From Plantago elongata (taxonomy: Eukaryota; Streptophyta; Magnoliopsida; Lamiales; Plantaginaceae), in the NCBI GenBank assembly GCA_036897095.1, contig JAYMSP010000113.1, positions 16,847 to 80,846 of the forward strand: a stretch of 64,000 nt of DNA, read 5' to 3'. Below are positions 24,515 to 35,463 of this stretch, one piece after another. Numbering within the stretch: the stretch's first letter is position 1; every line of letters starts with the position of its first letter. The notes beneath the pieces were generated by a model that did not search any database, had not been told where the DNA came from, and saw nothing but the letters and a program-made list of their open reading frames with translations. The position numbers were made by a program, and so were the translations under genes.

Positions 24515-24519
24515 AAAAG
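24515..24519. repeat. Target-site duplication AAAAG, right copy (copia A)
   Basis: AAAAG directly follows the LTR end and is identical to 15,179-15,183. Confidence 0.85.
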
Positions 24520-25330
24520 ATGTAATAAGACTTAAAATATAAATCTGCAATTAAATAACACCTGATAATTATGAATTTATGGTAGAAGTTATTGGGAAAA
24601 GAGATAGCGGCTAGGATAAGTATGGAGATGAATGATAGTATTTTCCACCGTTGGATCACGTCTTGTTTCACCAACGCGATGGATGTCTTTTTCATGGGAA
24701 ATCAATTCCGTTACGAATGCAAGAACATTATTGTTGTTGTTGTTGTTACACTAATCTCTACACACACATAACACGTTCACTATTTTTCTCAAGTGATAAT
24801 CAGTGCATAATTAAAGAAATGCCTTGCTTTAAAAACATTTATGATTGGAAAGTTGGAAATGTAGTAGATTTGAGTGAGGAATAGTAAAAGTGATGATAAA
24901 AAGTTGTTGAGGTGAAAAGAAAGAAGGATAAGGCATCTGGAAAAAGAAGCAATGAACCCACTAGTTTCAGCAAAAGACGGTTTTGGACGGCCGTGCACCC
25001 AAAAGCAAAGGGCATTCAGGCCCTACTACAAAACTCAAACAAGATCATACTACCAGTTTTCAAAGAATGGAAGAAAAGATGATACACACATAATCATTTT
25101 CTAATCGAAGTTACTTCAACTACATTTTCTGCAAAAGTCCCTACACAATATCATTTGATCGTCCTTGGAGTTTGAGCAAAATCCCTTTCTAATTCTTCTC
25201 GTACTATAACCTCAGAGTTTGGGAATTTCTGTCTTCAAGTTGGGTAATAGGAAAATTCACTAATTATGCCAATAATGTAGTAGAAATTTATGTCAACAAG
25301 TTTAGTATATTATTTATCATGCCAATAACC
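24520..25330. other. Intergenic, no supported gene
   Basis: It contains a short (TTG)n microsatellite near 24,731-24,750. The small ORFs on both strands have no recognisable features. Confidence 0.4.
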
Positions 25331-25333
25331 TAA

Positions 25334-25501
25334 GGGGCTAATTGACATGACACTCGAATGATCATTTGAATGTGATTTTGGTGAAATTGTGTTTGAAATG
25401 GTATTAAAATTGAGTATTTAAAATGTATTTTAGGCCGAATCACTGTTCATCGAACCAAATGAAACGATTTAAATGTTATAATAATTAGCCCTAAATAATT
25501 T
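25334..25501. mobile_element. Tourist-like MITE, copy 1
   Basis: This 168-bp element has termini GGGGCTAATTGACATGACA...AATTAGCCC, flanked by TAA at 25,331-25,333 and 25,502-25,504. It aligns along its length with the reverse complement of 29,050-29,207 (for example GGTGAAATTGTGTTTGAAAT and GTTCATCGA). A three-base TAA duplication points to PIF/Harbinger mobilisation. Confidence 0.85.
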
Positions 25502-25789
25502 CATTTCATACCGATACCCCACTGGTTTATCTCAAGTATTAGAAAAAATCACCGAAACTATATATGAGCACATGGTTGGTAGCAACACATACATTTCAAT
25601 TCAACAATCAAATTAGCGTTCATAATGGAGTTGACTCGTCAGAATATTGTTCATATTGCTAGCTAGCACATGATTTACTAAGCTTTGATTGCTTGGAATC
25701 CACATGAATATTATATGGAACGTTTAAACTTTAAAGTAATTCAAAATGTTATAAATACTAGTAAGTAGTAATGGGTAGATCTGGCAATC

Positions 25790-26600
25790 AGATTATTCGG
25801 ATCAGGTCAATTTGGATCGGATCATTTTTTGTCTGTTTTTTATTTGTGTCATTTTCGAGTCGGTTCGGGTTCGGATGCTAACTAGATTTGATCGTTTCCG
25901 GTCATTAATATTTCGGGTCGCTTTGAATCGTATCATTTCGGATAGGGTCACTCCACATCCAGGTCACTTCGGTTTCAGATGTTATTTGGATTTGGGTCCT
26001 TTCTGATTAAAATAATCGGATTGTTCCGGGTCAACATTTTCAGATTTGTGTCCTTTCGGATTAAAAATTTTGAATTGTTTCGGGTCAAATATTTTCGAGT
26101 TTGGATCGTTTTCGAACTAAAAATATTTTATGCAATGCACATTGTTAAACTGTGCCCTCTAGTAATTGAATGCATTGTGATACTTGTAATTTCACGTCAA
26201 ATCTAATTCGGGTCATTTCAGATCGTTTGAGTACGTGTCAGATGATTCAAGTCTAATTCTAATTCGGGCCATTTAGGATCGAATGATTCTGGGTCAATTC
26301 TAATTCGGATAATTTCGGACCGGATGATTTGGGTCAATTTGAGTTCGGGTCAATTCTAAACTCGGGTCATTTTGGGTCGGGTGGTTTCAGATCAATTCTA
26401 ATTTTGGTGATTTCAGATCGGGTCGCTTCGGATACATCGGGTCAATTTGTGTTTCGGGTCAATTTCGAATTCGGATCGGATCGGATTGGTTCCTTTACGG
26501 GTATGACGAACGTGATAATTTCGGGTCTACTTTCAAGTTTGGACCGGGTCATTTCGGATCGGATTTTGAGTTTGGGTCAAGACTATCGGACCTAATAATA
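25790..26600. repeat. Degenerate GGGTC/GGATC-rich repeat array
   Basis: The array is built of 8-20-bp variants of TTTCGGATCGGGTCA and AATTCTAATTCGGGTCA (for example around 26,210-26,480). It has no fixed period, long ORFs are by-products of the repetition, and no coding signal is seen. Confidence 0.7.
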
Positions 26601-29040
26601 TGTGAGTTTTCTTGTGATCAATTAAATGAACTTAAATTATTCACCTCGTCCAATCAAACTTTATACATTAAGGTTGACGTGTAGTTTTATATGTAAAAAG
26701 TTAAAGCAATGATAAAAAATGAAGAAGGTGGGGAAAACTGTACTTTTAGTGGTAAAATGTGTAAATTTTTATGTAAAATTGAAATTGTTTATTATTTGTT
26801 AGTGGTCGGGTACTTTTTTTTTTAATAATACATGAAATTTGATGGAATGGTTAAAACTGAGAAATGTTTGAAATTTATTGAGAGTATTATATTTGTGAAG
26901 TTCTTTTTCTGCATAGATAGTACGTAGGATCTGGGTTAACATATTGTTCGGACTTACATTTAGAAATAATTTTATGTGCGGATAATTTACTGAACCTCGA
27001 TAAAACACTTGAAAAACCATTTGAAAGTATATCAGTTGTATTGACTAATGTCTAAAACTAGTATGGAAATTAGACGGGAATTAAATAATATAATAAGTTT
27101 CTTATTGTTCTGTTAAAATCTCATTATACTTTTAAAAGTGTCGTTTTATTTTTATAATTTATTTAATATTTTTTTTTCTATTTACAATAATAAAAACAAG
27201 TCTTTAATTATCATGTTAAAGTGTTATTTCACCTATTAAAGTGTCATTCACTATTGTACTTTGTTTAGCACTTCTTCTCTATTCTCCAGTAATCGGCTAC
27301 TAAAAAATGTTATTTTAAATTTTCTCTGCTCACAACCTCACACCACACGCAACACTCCTTCAGAATTTTTACAAATGCAGTCCAAAATATATTTTCTAGA
27401 GGAATTAAATACACTTTAGAACATGGTGAATATAATTAGTTTAGGTGAATGTTATAGTTGTTAATTGGATCCAGGCAAAAAAAAAAAAAAAGATAGAATT
27501 GTTTAGATGATGTCAATGGCTTCTGGATAGTCTTGGACTTTTAATTTTTTGGTGTGTATTGTACCCATATTAACAAGCCTCAAGGCATTCCATGCATATG
27601 TATTTCATTTTTACACATAAATATTTGTATTCCACCGTTCTTTTAAACATATTATATATTTACGATTATATTTATCTCGTATTTAAATTACTAAATAATG
27701 GAGACACCTCACACCTTATAAGAATAGTAAAAAGTCTACATTTACAAATAAATTACCCATTTTAATTTGTTCTAATCCAACTTTTTGAACAAATAAAGTG
27801 AAGAGACTCTTTCACTTATAAGTTAGTAATATTTAAAATTTTGCTACTTTCTAAATTATAACTTATATATAAATATATAGAATTCTTTTCATTTATTCAT
27901 CAATGATATTAATATATTATAAAATATTATATGCTAGTTTGTACATGACCTAACTTTAATTAATTTTATAAAATTTATAGCCACCCCACCATTTCTAATA
28001 AATAAATAAATTAATTAAAATGGCATTTGGATGTAGAATCTTTTCTTTATTTCCAAACATCCATACAAGCGAAACAAATGCTAATGTCTTTTTTCTGCCT
28101 TCAAAAGGTAGAAAAGGAAAAGGAGCGAAGAAGATTGACGACGACCTAAATCTCTATACAAGGAATAGCATAATTTACTCGGTATCTTTTCGCTTTCTAG
28201 ACCTTTTTACCAATCTATGAAAATGTCGATTCTTGGTCACATATTCAATTTTATTGAAATTGAATTTGTGATGTATGACTATTGAGTTTTATAGTTTACA
28301 CCATCCATAAAGTGAGAAAGACAATTCTATGAAGCTATGAATTTATTTAAATAAAATAGTCATTACGTAAAAATATAAATTTTTAAAAAAGTTAGAAGCT
28401 AATTAAATTAACTTGTTTGAAAAAATTATCTGACAAGCTACCAACTATTATTTTAGCTATCAGTTACATTTTTTAGATACCAACTATCTTTTTAGCTAGG
28501 TTTGTTAAACAAATCCGAAGGGAGACTTACATATACTACAAATATTAGTAATATGTAAAAGATCTTAAGCGAAATATCAAGCCATTAAGTCAATATAACC
28601 ACTATAATAGAAGCTAGTCTAGATTCATTAAGCGTTAACAATAATTAAACTCAAGTACCATTAGCTAATTAACTAAGCAACGCAACATTCATGTTCGGAA
28701 TCGAGTTTGGGAACGACTTATTATTGACAACGACCTATGTGTTATATGACAATCCCACATATTATTTTATAGAAATTGAGATAGATTCGATTTTTATCAC
28801 ACTGTTTCTTTTCCACTAATTTTAGCAAAACCATGGGTCATCTAGCTATCTAGTCTACTGATCATCAATTTTGGATCAGTTGATTGCAATTGCGTTAAAA
28901 TCTGGCCGGTCTCTAGTACTAGGTTGAGGCCCGACTCTTTGAAGGCCGGTATTGTTATTCGTGGTGCCTGATATGTTGATCCCGCCATCCCATCATTCAC
29001 ATTATGTCATTTTCATGAGCATCAAAGACTTCGTTGTTAG
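26600..29040. other. Intergenic, no supported gene
   Basis: AT-rich sequence with poly-A tracts (27,477-27,491). The ORF at 28,020-28,220 has no recognisable domain and I do not support it. Nothing else stands out. Confidence 0.4.
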
Positions 29041-29049
29041 TGAATTAAG

Positions 29050-29207
29050 GGGCTGATTGTCATAGCATTTAAATCGTTCCATTTGACTCGATGAACATTA
29101 ATTTAGCCTAAAATACATTTCAAATACCTTATTTCAATTCCATTTCAAACACAATTTCACCAAAATTCCATCCAAATGGACATTTGAGTGCCATGCCAAT
29201 CAACCCC
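29050..29207. mobile_element. Tourist-like MITE, copy 2 (opposite orientation to copy 1)
   Basis: This 158-bp element runs GGGGCTGATTGTCATAGCA...GGCATGCCAATCAACCCC-like inverted ends and is flanked by TAA at 29,047-29,049 and 29,208-29,210. Its interior is the reverse complement of copy 1. The copia B LTR begins at 29,212, two bases past its last base plus the TAA. Confidence 0.85.
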
Positions 29208-29211
29208 TAAA

Positions 29212-30059
29212 TGTGTGAGTTTTTCAGTGAGTATACTGGTTACTTTTTAAAATTTATTGTCAGTACACTAGTACATGTGTACGATTACACTGGATATATA
29301 ACTCACACTTCAAGTCCTAATCAAATTTGACTTCGATTAGTACTGATATAGTGTTTATCTTTATTCAACTAACATAACAAGTTCCATAGTAGTGTATGTC
29401 TACTGTATGCAGGAAATCGAGACATGAGATCTTAGAATTCAAAGGAGATTGCAAGTCGAAGTCTGCTAGGACAAGAACAGCAAAATATCGACTAGATAAG
29501 AAGAGATCAAAAAAGAAGTCGAAGATTGACATGAATCATAACATAAGTCAATGTAGGAGTCTGCCCATATGAAGTCGGCTTCAAGAATCTATATAAAGGC
29601 ATCTACATTGAAGACAAAACTACATGTTTTAAGCAAGCCATTCACATAGAATATTTGTTGCACGTATTTTGTCATCAACCTTTTCCAAATTTTAATCTAG
29701 TGCTTAGTCCATAGATGAAGAGCTAGATTAGTACGGTTCATTCCTTACATCTACTTGGTTGTTTTTCATCTAGTTGTATTCTTAGAATAGAGCTAGGGTA
29801 GTAACCTTGTATTCATTATTCGTATAGTGGATACTTTCGCCTTGATGCTCGGTGGGTTATCGACATAGATAACCTGCTAGAAACTTATATATTGTTCCAG
29901 TTTATTTCCGCTGTCTTTCTGATTTATATAGTTTTTGTCGAAGCCTTAGGGTGTATTGAATATACTCTTCACTGTTTACAACAGAAGAGTATAGGCAGTA
30001 TACATAGTTGAGTTGTGATAGTTGTCAAAGTATTAAATCCCGGTCCTCATACTATTTCA
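29212..30059 (+). repeat. Copia B 5' LTR
   Basis: It runs TGTGTGAGTTTTTCAGTG... to ...CATACTATTTCA. It is colinear with 39,928-40,786, including the shared 'caaaggagattgcaagt' and 'ggttatcgacatagat' blocks. Confidence 0.9.
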
Positions 30060-30060
30060 A

Positions 30061-30075
30061 TTGGTATCAGAGCCA
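30061..30075 (+). other. Primer-binding site of copia B (initiator tRNA-Met)
   Basis: TTGGTATCAGAGCC follows the LTR end after one base, an exact match to the plant TGGTATCAGAGC consensus. Confidence 0.92.
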
Positions 30076-30115
30076 AACGCCTCCATATTGGTGTTTGGAT
30101 TTGATACTTTGAGAG

Positions 30116-32160
30116 ATGGCTATCACCAATGTAGCCAACAAGATGCCCGTCATGGATGGTTCCAAGTATAGTTACTGAAGTTACGGATGAGAACCTACAT
30201 CAAGTGAATGGATATCCGTGCCTGGAGATCAGTCATTGAAGGGTATGCGGTACCCAAGCGGCCTCTTGATGGTGACAAGAATGTGATACCTAAACCCGAG
30301 TCTGAATACACGGCCAATGAGGTAACTGAATCCACTCTTCATGAAAAAGCTTTAAATTCTATTTTTGCTCATGTTAACCATCATATGTTTAAATTAGTTC
30401 AAACTTGTACTACTGCTAAGAGTGCATGAGATATACTCCAAAATCATTATGAAGGTAATGAAAGTGTTAAAGAGTCTAAATATTAGATGTTAGCAAGCAA
30501 ATTTTTGAGAATCTTAGAATGGGAGAGGATGAAAGCATCTCTGAGCATTTTGAGAAACTAATGGATATATCCAATGAGAGTCAAATACTAGGTGAACCTT
30601 ACTCAAATAAACAACTGGTTTACAAGGCTATTCGTAGTATTTCTAGGAGATACGAGATGAAGAGGATTGCTATTCAAACTGCTCATAACTTGGATACTAT
30701 GGATTTTCAAGCATTAATGAATATTTTATTAAATTATGAGATGTCTATGGAAAACCCCCCTCCTGGTTTTAAAACGAATAAGGATAAAAGTGAATCTGAC
30801 ATAAGTCTTCAAACCACCTTCGTTGATAATGAACTTGATACTAAGGAAGCCATTGATAATATGCTTTTAAACACTTTTCTTAACAGTTTTTAAAATAGTA
30901 GCCTAAAAGACAAGTTCAAAGGTAGTTCGAGCAGCAATCCCTCCAAATCTTTTGTCAAGCAGACCTATAAACAACCAACAATTGAAGAAGCTGAGAAACT
31001 CAAGAAGAAGAAGTGCTTTGCATGTGAAGGGTATGACCACTTTGCTAGTGAATGTGCTAACACCCTTCGAAAGAGGGGCAATGCCTATTGGGTTTGTGTG
31101 TCTAGTGATACAGGTACTGAAGAAGAGACTTTCACTGAAGAAGACGAACATGAAACATCTGCACTACACTCTTTTGTGCACATGGAAGAAGCATATGAAG
31201 ATTGGTGTACTGACGACAATGAGAACACTCAGGAACAATACTTTGCAGATTTCTCTGATTCTGAGTATGCTGGCAACACCTACAGTAATGTCCAAGACTC
31301 AGATAATCCTGATGTACGTTGCTTGTCACAGGCACAACTGATTGTGAAACATGTGACTTCCCTGACATAGACAAAGCACAGGAAAAGGAAATTTTGGATG
31401 AAATAAAAAACATCTATGGAGACGTGCTAATTCAATGGAAGAAAGTCCTGAAAAGAGAAGCGTATCTCAAAGAAGAAAACCAGTATCTTCGAGACACCAT
31501 CAACCGACTTGAAGTTACTCTCACTCAAAAGGAGAGTGAACTTGAAAAGGAACAATCCAAGTTAGACAAAGCTGAACTTACTTTTGCCAAACTGAATGTT
31601 GGATCCTCTAAACTTGATGAAATCTTGTCTATAGCTAATGATGGTACCACTGGTCTTAGATATTCTAAACATGTTGATAAGACTGCCTCTATGTTTCCTC
31701 TTGGTCCTATATTTGTAAAAGCTAAGAACTCTAAGTGTGGTGATGAGAAACTCAAAAAGAAAATTTTTGTGTGCGATCATTGTCATAATTAAACAGGTCA
31801 TATTAAATCATATTGTTTGAAATTAGCTAAAAAGAAAGGAAACTCCGAGCAGGTTCTAAACACAGAGGAGAAGAGTGCTGACTTTACTTTGCTTGAATGC
31901 ACTAGTAAATCTTCTAGAGTCAATGGTAATTTACTAACCACATAGGTAAAAGGTCAGAAAGAAGGTGTGTTGAAAACACCCTCTGGCAGCAAAAGAAGTC
32001 AAGACAGTGCACTGACTACACCTGCCATACCAAAGTAGAGTGAAGTCAGTATCCCTGTCTCCAAAACTTCCAAAAAGAAGGACAAACAAGATGTTTGGAT
32101 GATCAAAAATAAAATCATGAACAATGTTGTTTTCACTATCGTTAAAGCTAACTTTACAGG
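30116..32160 (+). pseudogene. Copia B gag, broken
   Basis: ATG at 30,116 (MAITNVANKMPVMDG) starts the frame; stops follow within about 25 codons. Then come MDIRAWRSVIEGY (30,208), the MGEDESISEHFEKLM segment (30,519-30,893), a first CCHC knuckle CFACEGYDHFASEC near 31,015-31,056, an acidic stretch (about 31,100-31,320), a coiled-coil-like EEN/LEKEQSKLDKAEL segment (31,319-31,620), and a second CCHC knuckle CDHCHN-TGHIKSYC at about 31,771-31,815. The protein would be the capsid/RNA-binding Gag. Two knuckles separated by a coiled coil make it longer than copia A Gag. Several stops and frame changes prevent a full product. Confidence 0.85.
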
Positions 32161-34407
32161 TGCTTAGTACTTTGATAGTGGATATTCTCGTCACATGACC
32201 GGCACAAAATAAAAATTGAAGAATTTTTTTAGACTTGCTAAAGGTACTGTTACCTATGGCTGTGGAACAAAAGCAAGAATCATTGATAGAGGTGCTTTAG
32301 ACATCAGTGGACTACCTCCACTTAAGGGTGTTATGTTGGTAGAAGGACTAATGGATAATCTAATTAGTATTAGTCAACTTTGTGATGATGATCTTATGGT
32401 CTTATTTAGCAAGAAAACTTGTGAAGTTTTCGATTCTGGAAATAGTGCAATCAAGTTAAACTTCTGGTCATGACAGGTACACGCTCAAAGGATAATTGCT
32501 ACCTTGTAGATCACCAAGAATAGTGCAATCAAGTTAAACTTGATTACTCTGTAATGTGACACAAAAGACTTGGTCATGTGAATTACAGGAACCTAGAGAA
32601 ACTTGTCAAGACTGAAGCCGTCATAGGAATTCCAAAGCTGACTAATCCAGGATAGATTGTATGTGAAGATTGTCTCAAGGCCAAGCAGACCAAAGCTCCT
32701 CACAGCCCAGTTCTCACTGATGGTTAACATGTTGGTACAAGTAAGTGCTTCCAACTCCTCCACATGGATCCCATGGGCCCGGTTGAGGTTGATAGCTTTG
32801 GAGGCATACGGTACGCATATGTGACCGTTGATGATTTTTCTCGTATTTCTTAAAAGAAAATTCTGAAACCTTTGGTGTATTCAAGACATTGCATGCTAGA
32901 TTTCTTAACTCCTAATTCTCATCCGTTCTTCGCATTAGATCTGATCATGGTAAAGAATTTGAAAATCAATCTTTTTCTGATTATTGTGATGAACATGATA
33001 TTTTTCATGAATACTCTGCTCCTAAAACTCCCCAACACAATGGGATAGCAGAGAGGAAAAATATGACACTCCAAGAGATGGCTAGAGTAATGTTAAATTC
33101 TATGCATGTACTAAGACGTCTTTGAGCTGAAGCTTTAAACATTGCACGTTATCTAATAAGCAAGGCTTATCTCGGAGGTGGAACAACAAAAACTCTTTAT
33201 GAAATTCTAAATGATGAAAAACTGAACCATGCTCATCTTCGTGTGTTTGGGTATACTTGCTATATACTAAATGATAGAGATAAGCTAGGGAAGTTTGATT
33301 CAAAAAGTGACAAAGGAATTTTTGTAGGCTACTCCACTAACAGTCATGCATATAGGATTTTCAATCATGTACGTAGAACTATGATGGAGTCAGTTAATGT
33401 GGTGTTTGATGATTTTTCTAGTGCTTTAGAAAAATAGGTAGACAACGACGGTGTATCAGATACACCCTCAAAGGACAGCCTACACAGTTGATATTCCCTG
33501 ATCAGAATCAACCACATGACGAGGATCTTACTCCTCCACCCACTGATAATCCTGTCTAGGAAGCTTCTAGAGATGATCCAACAAATACAGTTAATGGATT
33601 AGACGCAGGGGAAGCTGAAATACTCAACTCACCTCCAGGTGTGGCTGATACACCCCCTACATCACCAAGAGATGAATCTGAACTGGAAGAACATCTTACT
33701 GGTGACAATGCTCAGCGTGATCCTCCATCCAGAATCCGCAAGGTCCACCCATCCACTCAAGTCTTAGGAGAACTATCTGTTGGAGTCAAACTCGGAACAA
33801 ACCACGAGTTGACTACAAAAAGATGGTAAATTCACACATATGTACGGATACTATGTGTGCCCAGCTACGTACCTCTTGTTTTGTCTCTAGTATAGAACCT
33901 ACGAATGTGACTCAAGCTCTAAAAGAAGTTCATTGGATCAATTCCATGTAAGAAGAACTATTACAATTCACCAAAAATAAAGTTTAGACTCTTGTTCCCC
34001 GTCCTCCTGGAATAAATGTTATTGGTACTAAGTGGATCTTGAGGAACAAAAGTGAGGAGAATGGTGTCATAGTTCGTAACAAAGCATGTCTAGTTGCTCA
34101 AGGATTTGCACAGGTTGAAGGAGTTGATTTTGATGAGACTTTTGCTCCTGTTGCTAGACTTGAATCTATTAGACTTCTTCTTGCCATTGCATATCACTTA
34201 CATATTACTCTCTATCAAATGGATGTTAAAGATGCATTTTTAAATGGTTTCATTGATAAAGAGTTGTATGTAGAACAACCCAAAGAATTTCTGGACCCCT
34301 TTCATCCACAGTATGTGTACAAACTGGACAACGTTCTTTATGGTCTAAAACAAGCTCCTAGGGCATGGTATGATAGACTTTCTGAGTTTCTTTTACATTT
34401 AGGTTTC

Positions 34408-34558
34408 TTTCGGGGTGAAGGGGATAGGACTCTATTTATTCTCAAAGGACAAAAGGATGTATGTGTATCCCAGATTTATGTTGATGACATTGTTTTTGGC
34501 TCTACTAAAGTTTCGGGGTGAAGGGGATAGGACTCTGTTTATTCTCAAAGGACAAAAG
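34408..34558 (+). repeat. 48-bp duplication inside copia B RT
   Basis: 34,408-34,455 recurs at 34,511-34,558 with a single difference (ctatttatt versus ctgtttatt). The second copy replaces the few codons that normally follow FGST and breaks the frame. Confidence 0.9.
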
Positions 34559-34851
34559 TTTGTTGCTAACATGACATGTACCGTTGAGATGAGCATGATA
34601 GGAGAGCTTTAATTCTTTCTAGGTTTGCAAGTAAAGCAAAAGGACAATGGTATGTTCTTGTCACAAGAAAAATATGCATGGAATCTAGTGGAAAGGTTTG
34701 GATTGAATTCAGCAAAACCCAACAAGACTCCTATGTCCTCCAGCATCAAAATATCCAAAGATGATGAAGGAGAGTGTGTTGACGTCACTCTCTACAGGTC
34801 AATAATTGGCAGCCTACTATATTTGTCCATCACCCGCCCTGATATCATGTA

Positions 34852-34882
34852 TGTTGTGTGTGTGTGTGCGCGCGCGCGCGCG
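34852..34882. repeat. (TG)n(CG)n alternating purine-pyrimidine tract
   Basis: A run of GTGTGTGTGTG passes into GCGCGCGCGCGCGCGC inside the pol coding region. It translates as a VCVCARARA stretch where related elements read VCLCAR or similar. Confidence 0.9.
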
Positions 34883-35463
34883 CCAGATACCAAGCCAACC
34901 CTCGAACATCTCACCTAGTTGCAGTCAAAAGAATACTTAGGCATGTGTCTGGAACTCCTAATTTGGGTATATGGTATACTCGGGACATCAATTCTAACTT
35001 GGTAGGTTTTAGTGACTCTAATTGGATAGGAGACCTAGATGATCGAAAATCCAACAGTGGGGGATGTTTTTACTTAGGTAATAACTTAGTGTCATGGTAT
35101 AGTAAGAAACATAACTGTGTATCTCTATCTACGGCCGAATCCGGCTATATAGTTGCTGGTAGTTGTGTCACCCAATTGGTATGGTTAGAACACATGTTGC
35201 ATGATTATGGTCTACAAATCAATACTTTGCTTATATTTTGTGATAATTTGAGTGCCATTAACATATCCAAAAACCAAGTTCAACACTCTAGAACCAAGCA
35301 TATTGACATTCGACATCACTTGCTTCGTGATTTGGTGGACTCAAAGCTGATTGATATCCAACATATTGAAACCACTCATCAGCTAGCTGACATATTCACT
35401 AAGCCCTTAGATTCCGAGAGGTTTTACAGTCTGTGTAAATCCCTCGGGATGTGTGCTCTATAA

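Larger units (their letters stand above)
32161..35463 (+). pseudogene. Copia B pol (protease, integrase, RT, RNase H), broken
   Basis: The protease motif YFDSG is at about 32,168-32,185, with RHMTG after it. The integrase HHCC zinc region is near 32,560-32,690 and its DDE core about 32,760-33,080 (VDDFSR, GIAERKN). A basic SH3-like C-terminus lies near 33,240-33,440. RT is at 34,039-34,500 with MDVKDAFLNG and the active-site box YVDDIVFGST. RNase H is at 34,920-35,463 with FSDSNWIGD, STAESGYI and CDN, ending LADIFTKPL. Stops, a 48-bp duplication inside RT and a TG/CG repeat inside the RT-RNase H link show it is dead. It would supply the enzymes for replication. Confidence 0.9.

Noticed and set aside
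28020-28220. 66-codon ORF starting MAFGCRIFSLFPNIH
   Set aside because: No recognisable motif, surrounded by AT-rich intergenic DNA, no promoter or splice pattern to extend it.
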